The notes below the pieces were generated by a model. It searched no databases and was not told where the DNA came from. It worked only from the letters and a program-made list of their open reading frames with translations. The translations under genes and the position numbers were made by a program. 64,000 nucleotides of DNA. It comes from Panagrolaimus kolymaensis. Its lineage: Eukaryota > Nematoda > Chromadorea > Rhabditida > Panagrolaimidae. The DNA lies in the NCBI GenBank assembly GCA_028622995.1, contig JAJQJQ010000062.1, positions 806,001 through 870,000 of the forward strand, read 5' to 3'. This document shows, one piece after another, positions 24,982-35,580 of the stretch (the first letter of the stretch is position 1; each line of letters begins with the position of its first letter).

Positions 24982-26248
24982 TGCACCTTGAGCTCACAAT
25001 ACTCTCAAAGCGAAGTTTTTTAGAAATTTTTTATAATTTTCGATACCGTAAATTTTGATATTATCTGGCTATATCTTAATTAATTAGAACGTGTTTTTAT
25101 TTAAAAATGGTTTTAGTAGATAGCTTATATCATTACCAACCGATACATACCCAATTCAAAGCTCTCGATCGAGTTTTCACAGAGAATTCGAAGCAAACGT
25201 ATAAAGCATCAATGTTGGAGATAATCTTCTAAGGAGTGTCCTGAATTCTGTACAACTTATTTTTTAATTTTGTTTGATTCGTTAGATGCAGAATTCAATG
25301 GAGAATCGAGGGTGGGACTTTTTTTGCTGAAACGATGGTTTCCTGTTCAAAATTTATCCAATTTTCTTTTATTTTGGTCATTTTCACAGGTCTTTGATAC
25401 CCAAATCTGGTACATTTCTAAATAATAAATATCCAGATACAATCATTAATCAATAATACACCATGTAAAAACGAAAGAATTAAAAAAAAGCTTGATTCTG
25501 GAACAAATTCATCATCTGCAGCATCGTCTGCTTTTTAAGCTACTCTCAACCTGGAAAATTAATTTTTCTTTTTTTTACAGTTCATACTTATTAGGATAGT
25601 TGAATAAATGTGTAATTAATAAATTATAATTATATTAGCTAATATTATTTGTTTTGGTGACAAGTTTTTCAAATATTTCGTCTATGGGACGTTAAAAAGC
25701 AGACGATGCTGCAGATGATGAATTTGGTCCAGAATCAAGCTTTTTTTTAATTCTTTCGTTTTTACATGGTGTATTATTGATTAATGATTGTATCTGGATA
25801 TTTATTATTTAGAAATGTACCAGATTTGGGTATCAAAGACCTGTGAAAATGACCAAAATAAAAGAAAATTGGATAAATTTTGAACAGGAAACCATCGTTT
25901 CAGCAAAAAAAGTCCCACCCTCGATTCTCCATTGAATTCTGCATCTAATGAATCAAACAAAATTAAAAAATAAGTTGTACAGAATTCAGGACACTCCTTA
26001 GAAGATTATCTCCAACATTGATGCTTTATACGTTTGCTTCGAATTCTCTGTGAAAACTCGATCGAGAGCTTTGAATTGGGTATGTATCGGTTGGTAATGA
26101 TATAAGCTATCTACTAAAACCATTTTTAAATAAAAACACGTTCTAATTAATTAAGATATAGCCAGATAATATCAAAATTTACGGTATCGAAAATTATAAA
26201 AAATTTCTAAAAACCTTCGCTTTGAGAGTATTGTGAGCTCAAGGTGCA
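24982..26248. mobile_element. Near-perfect palindrome, 557-bp arms with 153-bp spacer
   Basis: Left arm 24982-25538, right arm 25692-26248, spacer 25539-25691. I compared the arms base by base: equal length, no gaps, three mismatches, about 99.5% identity. The ends read TGCACCTTGAGCTC and its complement. The 7-mer CAAATGC occurs at both edges in direct orientation (24978-24984 and 26247-26253), overlapping the arm ends by a few bases, and may be a target-site duplication. Base composition is more balanced than flanking DNA and several frames are open for 30-65 codons on both strands, but none has a recognisable domain. No transposase. Consistent with a foldback (all-TIR) nonautonomous transposon or a recent inverted duplication. 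The element family is unknown to me. Confidence 0.8.
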
Positions 26249-26882
26249 AATGCGTCAAAGAAAAAAGCTTAGAAAAAGGCAAAAAAAAGAATTTGTCTGC
26301 TGTCGATAAAAATTTAACTAAAATTTTCTCATTCATTACAATTACATCTTTCCAAATCAAGCAATAACAATAACGAAAGGTCCTTTTTAATCATTGGGTA
26401 AAAAAAGAATGCTAATAAAAAGTTTTAACAAATAGAATTTTAACTTTTGTGAATATAAAAAAAAGTCCTATTATTTTTTCAATTTCTTGCTCTTTGCTTC
26501 AATTTTGAATTAATGATTCATTTATTTATTGCTATGCTTGCTTTTATTAAGTCTCAATTGATAATAATATAAAGAACAGAAATAAATGCTTTAATAAAAA
26601 AACCGCAGAAAAATCAAGCAAAAAAATGTTTCAAACAATTTTTTTAGCAAAGACTTTTTTTGCTTTCAAATTGCAGCAGCAAGCAATTGCAATTCAATGC
26701 CTTGCTGGTTCTCGAAACGATTACAATGGCTTTGGCAACTTTGAAAAGGAAAGAAGTTTGTTGAAAGATGAACGTAGCCTACTAATGCAAGCAAGAGCTA
26801 TGGAATCAAATGAAAAAAAGCAGCAAACTCTTTTTTCAGCGATTTTTATGCTGTTTTTTAGAAATTCCATATTATTTATTAA
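26249..26882. other. Short intergenic region before the five-gene cluster
   Basis: About 630 nt that should contain the promoter of the cluster. A tract of balanced composition at about 26670-26830 is open on the plus strand (reading 'RNDYNGFGNFEKERSLLKDE') and could be an unplaced 5' exon, but I found no donor that would join it in frame to the next gene. A strong acceptor GCTGTTTTTTAG ends at 26861, 21 nt before the PUS3 ATG. Confidence 0.5.
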
Positions 26883-28380
26883 ATGGATCCATCACTTGAT
26901 TCAATTACTTCAAACTCTGATGGAAATAAGCCTGAAAATGGTGGAAAAAAGACAGAAAATGTAAGTTGTTATTTTAGTTTATTCACTTTTATATTAAATA
27001 AAACTTTTTCCTTTTTTAGAACAAATCTGCCAGAATTTTTGATTTTTCAAAATTTCCAAGAAGAAGGATCGCTATTCTTTTCTTGTATCTAGGATGGGAT
27101 TATGATGGTTTGGTAACTCAAGATCACACTTCCAACACCATTGAACAGGTTTGCATTTAGCTTTTTTTTCATATTTAATATTTAACTTTTAGGTTATTTT
27201 GGATACTATGCTGAAGACTAAGCTGATTGAAAGCAAAGAAGCTGCAAAATGGTCAAGATGTGGTCGAACTGATAAAGGTGTATCAGGATTTCGTCAAGTT
27301 GGAGCTGTTACTGTTCGATCAACTGATGTTAATGGAGAAGGTGTTTTCTGGACAGATGATAGTGTTGAAGAAGCTTCAAGAATCAAATCAACCAATGAAC
27401 TACGATATGATAACATTTTGAATAATGTATTGCCTGATACCATTAGAATTATTGCATGGACTCCAGCTGATATTGATTTTAACGCGAGATTTGATTGCAT
27501 CTCCCGTTCATATGTTTATCTTTTTCCTCGTGCCAAACTTAACATTGTCGTTAGTTTCATTACCTTCTTCATATTTTTTAAAGCTAAAATCTCTTTTTTA
27601 GAACATGCAAACTGCTTTGAATCGTATGGTTGGCTCACATGATTTCCGCAATTTCTGCAGAATTGATATGAACAAAAGCCGTATTGATACAACGTATGTT
27701 CGTGAGATCTTTGAAACTTCAATTACACCTTTGGATGAAGATGCTAGCAGAGATCCTTATCAAATGTATCAACTTAAAGTACGTGGCTCTGGGTTCTTAT
27801 GGCATCAAATTCGATGTATTGTTTCTGTTGTCTACGATATTGGAAGAGGAGTTGAAGATGTGTCTGTAAGTTTGGTTGTTATTACCATTGAAATTTAAAA
27901 TATCTTCTCTTTTTTCAGCTCGTATCTAAGCTTCTTGATATCAACTTATGTCCTGCAAAGCCTCAATATTCCATGGCCAAGGACTTGCCATTATGTTTTT
28001 TTGATGCAACTTATGCTGAAAATCGCTTCGATTGGAAATCTCATATTAGTGCTGATGTATTGCAGCGGCTGTACACTTCTCATGAAACAAAATGGTGCGA
28101 ATTAGAGACGAAAGCAGCGCTTGTTCGAACGATGATGAATGAATTGAAGGAATACAATATTTCTTCTGATTGCTTCGATGGAATACACGCACATATCAGC
28201 GGGAATCATCCAACCAAAAACAAGGTTTATTTGCTTTCTCTTTTGCTATGTCATTAACCTCATGTTTTTTAGACTCACATTCCCATTTTGAAACGACCCA
28301 CGTGTGACTCGTTGGAAACAAAAATGTCAAAATTTGCTAAGAAGCGGAAACTTGATATGAACGAAGAGAATATGGAATAA
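26883..28380 (+). CDS. PUS3: tRNA pseudouridine synthase, PUS3/Deg1 type
   Basis: Exons 26883-26960, 27020-27148, 27193-27549, 27602-27865, 27919-28224, 28273-28380 (stop); 413 residues, every junction in phase 0. TruA-family enzyme that isomerises uridine to pseudouridine in the tRNA anticodon arm (positions 38/39 for Deg1/Pus3). The catalytic aspartate is D96 in 'RCGRTDKGVSGF'. Other family segments: 'LYLGWDYDGLV' near the N terminus, 'LPDTIRIIAWTP', 'FNARFDCISRSYVYLFPR', 'GSHDFRNFCRID' and 'GSGFLWHQIRCI'. The arrangement and the 'GWDYDG' start resemble PUS3 more than PUS1. The C-terminal tail is basic ('KFAKKRKLDM'), possibly a nuclear signal. First gene of the putative operon; poly(A) signal at 28411-28416. 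Confidence 0.92.
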
Positions 28381-28470
28381 ATATTGCCATTTTTTACTTG
28401 CTTTGAATTCAATAAAAGGGTTTTGAATCCCAGAATTATCTTTGTGTCTTTCTTTGCTTTTTGATTAGTA

Positions 28471-28480
28471 TTTTTTGCAG
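28471..28480 (+). promoter_or_regulatory. Probable trans-splice acceptor before RTRAF
   Basis: TTTTTTGCAG sits 12 nt before the ATG and about 65 nt after the PUS3 AATAAA, with no coding exon between. This is the position expected for SL2-type leader addition in a nematode operon. Confidence 0.6.
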
Positions 28481-28492
28481 CTTATTTGTAAG

Positions 28493-29276
28493 ATGTCGCA
28501 TATGAAATTATCGTCTTTGCGTTATGCTAAACCTAAACTTGATTTTAATGGTATGTTATGATTTTTTCTTTTACTTCTTTTTTATCTTTGTTCTGTTTCA
28601 GATGAAGCTGATGTTTTCGATTTGATCAACTTTTTGGATCATAAATATTTTCAACATGGTTTTTCTCATGATCGTGGTAATATGATGGAATTGGATGAAC
28701 ATTTGAAGCAATATGTTACTGATGTCGGTCTCAATTATGATGATGAAAGTCGTTTAGCTCTTATCGATGTTCTCTTGAATGCTGCAATATCCAGAAACTT
28801 GCGTGAAAAGCTTGTTGGTAATGCTGGTGACGCTTGCCAAGCTGCTCATCAACTACGTTTGGCTAAAGTTCTTGATTCCATGTCTGATGAAGGTAATAGC
28901 ATTTCTTTCTTTTAGTTGTGAATAACTTTTCTCCTTTTTAGAACGTACAACTTTTGATGATCTTGTTACGTCCAAAGCTTCCGAACTCAAACTTTCTTCT
29001 CATCCATCAACTAAACGTATGGCTATGTCAATTTTATCGTGTAATGCTGAACCTTCTCCAAAGAGTGATGCAACTGCTTTCAAACTTTGTGATGTTCCTT
29101 CTGGTATGAAATCAACTGGTGATAACAAAGTCGACGATGCTCTAACAATTCTTCGAATGATCAATGTTTATCGTTATCGCAACTTACAAACTCAAGTCAA
29201 TGAACATCTAGCTGCTTTACAAGACATTACAGCTGAACCCAAATCTGATACTAAAATTGGTCGTGTTGGTTATTGA
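28493..29276 (+). CDS. RTRAF: RTRAF (hCLE/C14orf166) family RNA-binding factor
   Basis: Exons 28493-28550, 28602-28892, 28942-29276 (stop); 227 residues, close to the 244 of human RTRAF. In animals RTRAF is a small protein that joins the tRNA ligase complex (RTCB, DDX1, FAM98B) and cytoplasmic RNA granules, and can influence RNA polymerase II. Recognised from the overall layout: an N-terminal 'LSSLRYAKPKLDFND' start, 'DRGNMMELDEH' in the first third, 'DDALTILRMINVYRYRNLQT' with the following coiled segment, and the strongly conserved end 'EPKSDTKIGRVGY'. Second gene of the cluster. AATAAA at 29300-29305. Confidence 0.87.
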
Positions 29277-29420
29277 ATGTAATTTTATGTATTTTTGTTA
29301 ATAAATTATGTTTTGGTTTTATCTTTGTATTCTTATTGTTTTGTTAGTGGCTCTGTTCCACTTTGTATCTTACACCTTTATTTCCATCTCCCCTCCCACT
29401 TTAACTTTTCCCATTGACAT

Positions 29421-29433
29421 TGTTCATTTACAG
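29421..29433 (+). promoter_or_regulatory. Probable trans-splice acceptor before RPSA
   Basis: TGTTCATTTACAG ends 27 nt before the RPSA ATG. The preceding about 110 nt are strikingly pyrimidine-rich, resembling the U-rich intercistronic element of nematode operons. Confidence 0.6.
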
Positions 29434-29460
29434 GAGGAACTGGTTCACTTGCCCTTCATT

Positions 29461-30440
29461 ATGTCGTCATCCCTCTCAATCTTCGCTCTTACCGATGATG
29501 ATGCATCCAAGATGATTTATTGTGAAACCCACAATGGTGGCACCAATGTCAACTTCCAAATGAAGCAATACATTTTCAAGCGTCGCAGTGATGGTTCTCA
29601 CATCATCAACATTGGCAACACATGGGAAAAGATCCTTCTTGCTGCTCGTGCTATTGTTGCTCTCGAAAATCCCGCTGATGTCGTTGTTGTTTCTGGACGT
29701 ACTTATGCTCAACGTGCTCTCTTGAAATTTGCTGCTCATACTGGAGCAACCCCAATTTTTGGACGTTTCACTCCTGGTTCTCTTACCAATCAAGCTCAAA
29801 AGAACTTCAAAGAACCTCGTCTCCTTATTGTTTCTGATCCACGAATTGATCATCAAGCTGTTACCGAAGCTTCTTATGGTAATATTCCTGTCATCAGTTT
29901 TGTCAACACTGATTCTCCAATGAGATTTGTTGATATTGGAATTCCCTGCAACAACAAGGTAAACATTTTTTTGGTTTTTATGCTTCAATCACTCTCTTTA
30001 TTTTAGGGTGTTAAATCCATTGGTCTTCTTTGGTGGCTTCTTGCTCGTGAAGTTCTCCTTCTTCGTGGAAAAATTTCTCGTCAAACTGGATTCGTTCTTG
30101 AAGATAAAGTCATCATGCCTGATTTATATTTTTACCGTGAAGAACAAGAAAAAGCTGAACAAGAAGAACAAGTCAAACAAGCTTTCAATGAAGCTTTCGA
30201 CACCAAAATGGAGGTCACTCAACCAACTGTGGAACAAAAAATTGCTCTTGAAACTGCACCAATTCAAGATTGGGTAATATTTTTTGTTTTTGATTTTTTG
30301 CCATTTTCCATTTTTAATGATATTTGTTTTAGGCTGCCACATCATGGGATAATCAAGAAGCCTCAGCACCTGCTGTTGCTCCCGCTGGTGGTAATGAATG
30401 GTCCACTGCTCCTGCTAGCGGTGGAGCTACAGGATGGTAA
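29461..30440 (+). CDS. RPSA: 40S ribosomal protein SA (uS2)
   Basis: Exons 29461-29958, 30007-30273, 30333-30440 (stop); 290 residues. Component of the small ribosomal subunit, homologous to bacterial S2. Diagnostic stretches: '[14 protein letters not shown]'-like start, '[17 protein letters not shown]', '[18 protein letters not shown]', '[11 protein letters not shown]', '[17 protein letters not shown]', '[17 protein letters not shown]', then '[16 protein letters not shown]' and '[12 protein letters not shown]'. The C terminus has TxW-type repeats ('[10 protein letters not shown]', final 'TGW') as in animal RPSA. Codon use is visibly more biased (CTC, CTT, CGT, ACC) than in neighbours, as expected of a highly expressed gene. 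The upstream in-frame ATG at 29308 lies before the acceptor and is not used as the start. Confidence 0.97.
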
Positions 30441-30617
30441 AGTTTTTCATCAATTTTTTTTATTTGTTCGCAAAGCGATTTGCTTTGTTTGTTGTTATTT
30501 GAATGTGTTTTAAATAAACTATTTTAAATGATTGAATTTGTGTGGGACATTTTGAGGTTGGGACCATTGGTATTTTTGAAAGTCATACAGTAATAAACAT
30601 AACATAATTACATAGTT

Positions 30618-30626
30618 CATATTCAG
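30618..30626 (+). promoter_or_regulatory. Probable trans-splice acceptor before AK6
   Basis: CATATTCAG directly abuts the AK6 ATG, so the leader would be joined to the start codon with no 5' UTR of its own. Confidence 0.55.
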
Positions 30627-31206
30627 ATGTCATCAATTGGAACAAGAAGTAAACCAAACATTTTGATTACTGGTACTCCAGGAACAGGAAAATCTACAGT
30701 CGCTCAAAGAATTGCTGATGTTCTTGGATTTACTTTAGTAAATGTTAGTCAAGTAGCAATAGAAAATGAATTTATTGAAAGCTATGATGAAGGCGTGGAT
30801 TCTTTCAACCTTGATGAAGACAAGCTATTGGATTATCTTGAGGTTGTTTTCTTTTTGTATTCTTTCAACAACTTATTTTGAACTTTTTTAGCCTGGTCTT
30901 GGATCAAATGATGGAGGTATCATAGTGGAATACCATGCATGTGAAATGTTTCCTGAACGATGGTTTGATATTGTGATCATTCTTCGATGTGATAATTCTG
31001 TACTTTTTGATCGTCTTACTGCTCGAGGATACAATGAAAAGAAAGTTAGTGAAAATGTCGAATGTGAAATATTTGGAACCATCTCTGAAGAAGCAAATGA
31101 ATCTTTTCCAAAAGCTGCTATTCACGAATTGCCCAACAACAATGAAGCTGAGCTTGAAACAAATGTTCAAACTTTTATAAACTTTATGCATCAAAACTTT
31201 GCTTAA
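30627..31206 (+). CDS. AK6: Adenylate kinase 6 / hCINAP (Fap7) homologue
   Basis: Exons 30627-30842 and 30892-31206 (stop); 176 residues, the family size. Small nuclear P-loop NMP kinase/ATPase which in yeast (Fap7) assists late 40S maturation at the Rps14 site. Walker A 'GTPGTGKST' (residues 16-24) is intact. 'GGIIVEYHACEMFPERWFD' is the signature of the AK6 subfamily, and 'LTARGYNEKKVSENVECEIF' holds the LID-region arginine and following helix. It lies in the same cluster as RPSA, a 40S protein, which fits its role. The next gene starts 181 nt downstream. Confidence 0.95.
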
Positions 31207-31370
31207 TATTTGTTTATTGGTTTATTGTTGTTATTGTATTATTTTTTGTTGATTTGATGAATGAATATATTGCTTTATGTGAAGGTTGGCGTGACATTGT
31301 TAACTCGATTTCGATCTTATATCTGCTGTTTTTCTTGTCATCATTGTTTATGTTTCATTAGGCTTAAAGT

Positions 31371-31376
31371 TTTTAG
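31371..31376 (+). promoter_or_regulatory. Probable trans-splice acceptor before mL53
   Basis: TTTTAG ends 11 nt before the ATG, with no upstream exon of this gene. Confidence 0.5.
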
Positions 31377-31387
31377 ATAAAAGAAAC

Positions 31388-31877
31388 ATGTGTAAAATGT
31401 GGGAAAGTATTCGCTATGGAGTTCGATGGAGGCCTCGAGAACGTTTTGCTTTAGCTGCACGTGCTTTAAATTTAAAGAATGTTGAGAAAATTCATATTTC
31501 GATGGATCCTTTTAATGCTAACAATAATTCGTTGAGGTTGGTTTACTTCTTGTTGCTTGATACATTTTTTAATGCTTTAACTTTTTAGATATTTCTGGCA
31601 TGTCGTAACAACAACAAAAGTAAAGATGACCAATCCAAGAGTCAAAGTTACAAATGAAATTCGAAATGATGGTAAAGCTCCTTATTTTGTTGCTGATTTA
31701 AGTAAGCTTTATGCTTTGTTTATTTCCTTTAATAAAATGGTGAATGTTTCAGTTGATAAGAAAAAGCTCGTTTTTAAAACTGAAGGTATGGAACCAATGG
31801 ATGTTTTGATGCGTTTCAATCGACTTATTGGAAATCCAGAAATGGGCAATGCTGGTATGCGACAACCAATCAAGTAA
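31388..31877 (+). CDS. MRPL53: Mitochondrial ribosomal protein mL53
   Basis: Exons 31388-31536, 31589-31701, 31753-31877 (stop); 128 residues. Resembles mL53, a thioredoxin-like protein of the mitochondrial large subunit: 'VEKIHISMDPFNAN' in the first third (family pattern of a strand followed by a xxPF motif), 'NEIRNDGKAPYFVADL', 'KKLVFKTEGMEPMDVL' and a following helix. The first about 30 residues ('RWRPRERFALAARALN') are basic, as in a mitochondrial targeting sequence. A second in-frame ATG lies three codons in. Last gene of the putative operon; AATAAA at 31969-31974. The call rests on pattern, size and short matches, so it is less secure than its neighbours. Confidence 0.72.
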
Positions 31878-33217
31878 TTATGTCGTTATCATCGTCATGT
31901 GAATAGAACAATTATTAGTGTTTTTTCTTTGTTTGTTTATTGTTTATTGTATATCATTGATTTATAAAAATAAAAGCTTTGAATTCTTGATTCTTGATAA
32001 ATGTGCTTTTTTTGTTCTTGTTGCTTGGTTTGGCTTTTATGGAACCTTCTTTCTTTGTTGCTTTTGCTACCGTAGCCAATGATGATGTTTGCTCTAATAT
32101 TAAAAATCACGAAAGGTTTTTGTTTTTACTGATTTTTAATTACGTCGTTTTCAACAAATTTATGTCTCTTTTTTATATCAGTTGTTGGATGAATGAATGA
32201 CACAACTTTGAAATTTCTTCCTTGTTTTTACGAGATACCAAACAAATTTCATTCATAAAAATTTCTTGGTGTAATTTTGTCACAAATTTGTGAAAGCTTT
32301 GACTCACCTCTTGCAATAGTTTGTTTATATTTGGATGGAATGTTCCCCACGTGAATTTTAGTGATTTATGGCTTTTATAAAATTAAAGAGAGATATCAAA
32401 CAAATTAACCGCTATGGTTGTTGATACACAAAAGTTGCGGCGGCGGCCAACAACAAACACATACAGGTATTTTCATTTTTTTTTGTTTTGTGGCTCAGCG
32501 TAAACTAATTTATTTGCTCGAGAGTAATTTCTGTTTAGCTTAGGTTAATTTTTGTACAAATTCTAGTTTTTTTATGTATCAATTTAGTCACTTTGGAAAA
32601 TTGGAATATCCTACAATATTTTTCATGTATGTTTAGACTATTTTTGTTACAAACCATCTAGGTGGATGGTTGCAAGGACAAAAACATTATTTTGTTTTTA
32701 GCAAATATGATAATCCATTTGAACTAATATGTTTTTCAAATTTGATCGTTTCCAAAAAGGCGAAAGAGCAAAAGAGCAAAACACGATTTTAACAAATTTT
32801 TTAAGACGATGGCGATGAAAAAAAAAATGAAGCAGCAAATAATAGGCTACAAAAAAAGTAAGTCTTTTCTTTTTGGTTGGTCAATGAAAGAATTTTCTTT
32901 TCTTTCTATCATCATGAAAAATGAACAAATGATTACAACTCTGTCACAAAATATAAGCAAATTAGACACAAAAATTGTGTATTTTTTATTGAGTCGTCGA
33001 CGACGACGACTTTGATGAGAAAAAATAACATTTGCACTTGCTTGCTTGCTTTTTTTTTGCACACACGCGCATGAATTTTGATGATCGTTTTGCCTTCCTT
33101 CCTTCTTTTTTTTCTCCACCTATTTATTTTTAATTTGTTTGAAATAAATAAAACAATATTTTTAAGGTTTATTTAGTTAAAAAAATAAATTTTTTTTGAC
33201 ATTGAATAAAAAAAATT
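31878..33217. other. Noncoding interval between mL53 and the nuclear receptor
   Basis: About 1.3 kb. Hydrophobic open frame at 31994-32200 lacks coding-like composition. Simple CGACGACGAC sequence at 32996-33010 and a GC-rich blip (GCGGCGGCGG) near 32440. No gene seen. Confidence 0.55.
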
Positions 33218-35580
33218 ATGGAAGAAAGAAACAACTGTGGTGGATGTGTTTCTCCACCTTCTGAGATTGAAGCGGAAGAAGAAAGTCCAAATCCTAGCCC
33301 AACTTCAACAATGGAAAATAAAAGGGTTATGGAACCTTGTTTAGTTTGTGGAATTCAAACAAGTAAAATTCATTTTCAAGTAAGCAAACCTTTTTTCTTT
33401 TAATTTATGGAAATTTTTTTGAGCATGCAAGTTGCAACTAATTTTTTTAGGTAAATTCATGTCGAGCTTGTGCAGCATTTTTTCGTCGTTCAATTAAATT
33501 TAAAAATCCTTATCGATGTCAAAGGAGTGTAGGATCATGCGATGTTACAATTAAAAGTAAGCCTGAAAAAAAACTATCGATGAGAATAAATTATTTTAGC
33601 GAATAAATACTGTGTTTTACAGTAAAAATAAATCTTCGTTTTGGGATGCTTCTAAGGTCTCGTGCCGAATTTATTTATATTAAATTTTTTAGGAATTTTT
33701 TAAAACTAAATTCAGTACAAAACTTTTCCGGATTATTAAAATTTTAATTTTGTTTGATTGCATTGAAAATCTTTTACTTTACCTTTTTCCCCCTATTTTT
33801 TTCAGCGATTGGTAAACCCTTGTGTCGATATTGTCGCCTCAAAAAATGTATTCAAATTGGAATGAAAACGAATAAAAATGAAAAATTTCCCATTAATTAT
33901 TCAGATGAATCTATGGACGGAGGAGGAGGAGAAGATATAAAACCAAATAAAATTGAATCAACTACAGTAACAACAACAACAAGGCCTTCAGTGATTATTC
34001 ATAATACTCCATGTTTTGGAAAGCGAGAATTAAATATAATGAAAGTTTTTCAAACAATTAATGTTATTTTTGATGTAAGTGCTTTTTTAAAAATTAGGAA
34101 TGAGGGAAAAATAAAAAAATTAGGGGAAAATCATAAAAGCAAGCAAATAACTCTAATTTTTGCTACAGTAAACCTTTTTCTTTTGCTCGAGAAAAAAAAT
34201 TAAGTCTTTTTTTCGCTCTTTTCAATTATTTATTTTTCTAAGACCCAAATGAAGAAGAAAGAAAGTTTATTTAGCGATCTTACGTCTAAATTAAAAAAAA
34301 CGGGAAAAGAGAAGGAACTACAAACTACTTCGAATACATTTGAAGAACAAAATTTGTTCCATTTTTGTGATTTCTTTCTTTAAAAATTTTTTAACCTAAA
34401 AAGTCCGACACTTTTTGCCTTTTATTTTTAATCCATTAATTTAAATCATAAAAGAGTCAAAAATTTTGATAATTCACTTAAGAAAAAAAACAAGCACTAA
34501 CTTTAATTTTGCCATTAAAAATTTTTTTCAGCAAAAAACATTATTATTCCGACAAAATTCATTCTCCGCCACCGCCACCAACGACGAAAACAATATTACT
34601 GAAAGATTTAGTAAAAATCTTGGAGAATTTCTTGAAACAACTAAACCAACAACAAAAGTTTTAATTCCTTTAATAGATTTTAATGATAAAGAAAGAGTGA
34701 TATTTTTTGAAAATTTTTTAATTAAAGTCGCTCAATTACTTTCACAATTTGAATATTTTGCTAATTTACATTCAACTGAAAAGGTAAACAAACATAAAAC
34801 TTTATTTTTTGGATTTTTTTCGACTCGGCAAAATCGAAACAGAAAAGCAAAATAAATTTTTCGCTACCATAATTTCTAACATTTTTTTTTAAACTTTCTT
34901 TGTTTCAGCTTTTATTATATAAACGTTTTTGGCAAATATTTTCCCCTCTTGAACGATGCTATCATTCAACCGAGCACTTTGGTTCAGATCCATCTGATAC
35001 TCGAATAGTGATTGATCATAAACATTTTATTGAAATTTCCAATACTCAATGGAAAGTTCCAACTAATGAAAAGCAAAAAGATGCAAATATATTTTTATTA
35101 CCATTTATAAATAATTTTTTATTTTTGGTTAAACCCATGAAAAAAGCTAATATAAGTTTATATGAATTTTCATATATATGTCAAATTATTTTATGGTCAT
35201 GTTATGGTAAGATATTTTTCTTTTCCATCGGCTGCTTTTGACATCGATCGGCAACTTTTTTTTCCCAACCATTTTTCAGAGATAACAGAACTCAGTGAAG
35301 CCACCCAAAAATTTGCTGATGAAATGATAAATAAAGTTTCTAATGAACTTCATGAATATTATATTCATAAAATGCGAATGCCCAATTATGCTGCTCGCCA
35401 GGCTCAGTTATTTAAATTGATACAAATTGCAGAGGTAAATTTCTCTGAAAAAAAAATTTTAAAATGTAAACGATTTCCTTTATTTTTTAGTTTATTTTCC
35501 GTGGTAAAAAGCAATTAATGACTGCAAATGAAATATTTAATTTTATTGAAAGTGATTTTCATTTTTCTATTTTAAATTAA
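33218..35580 (+). CDS. Nuclear hormone receptor, nematode supplementary type
   Basis: Exons 33218-33379, 33451-33556, 33806-34074, 34532-34783, 34909-35206, 35280-35434, 35491-35580 (stop); 443 residues. Ligand-regulated transcription factor. The N-terminal 38 residues are acidic and Ser/Pro-rich. The DNA-binding domain spans about residues 41-115 with both C4 zinc fingers: 'CLVCG' plus 'NSCRACAAFFRRSIKF' (P-box CRACA, the pattern common among expanded nematode NHRs), then 'CQRSVGSC' and 'LCRYCRLKKCIQIGM'. A Ser/Thr hinge follows. The C-terminal half, with 'LLLYKRFWQIFSPLERCYHS' and helices up to 'FIESDFHFSILN', is a very divergent ligand-binding domain. Orthology is not assignable; these receptors derive from an HNF4-like ancestor. 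AATAAA at 35683-35688. Confidence 0.92.

Larger units (their letters stand above)
26850..31974 (+). other. Putative five-gene trans-spliced operon
   Basis: Five plus-strand genes follow one another: PUS3 (stop 28380), RTRAF (28493-29276), RPSA (29461-30440), AK6 (30627-31206), mL53 (31388-31877). Stop-to-ATG distances are 112, 184, 186 and 181 nt. AATAAA signals follow PUS3 (28411), RTRAF (29300), RPSA (30513) and mL53 (31969). Each downstream ATG has a 3' splice acceptor 0-27 nt before it (ends 28480, 29433, 30626, 31376), with no exon upstream to pair with. In nematodes this spacing is the hallmark of polycistronic transcription resolved by spliced-leader addition. Contents are coherent: translation, ribosome assembly, RNA modification. 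Neighbouring genes on both sides are more than 1.3 kb away. Confidence 0.72.

Noticed and set aside
25200..25428. Protein-coding gene inside the palindrome arm (65-codon frame ending 'FDTQIWYISK')
   Set aside because: Comparable open frames occur on the opposite strand and in other frames, none with a recognised domain, so coding cannot be claimed.
29308..29460. In-frame N-terminal extension of RPSA from ATG 29308, resembling a membrane segment
   Set aside because: RPSA is cytosolic and starts at the ATG at 29461. The upstream stretch is the pyrimidine-rich intercistronic region and contains the splice acceptor.
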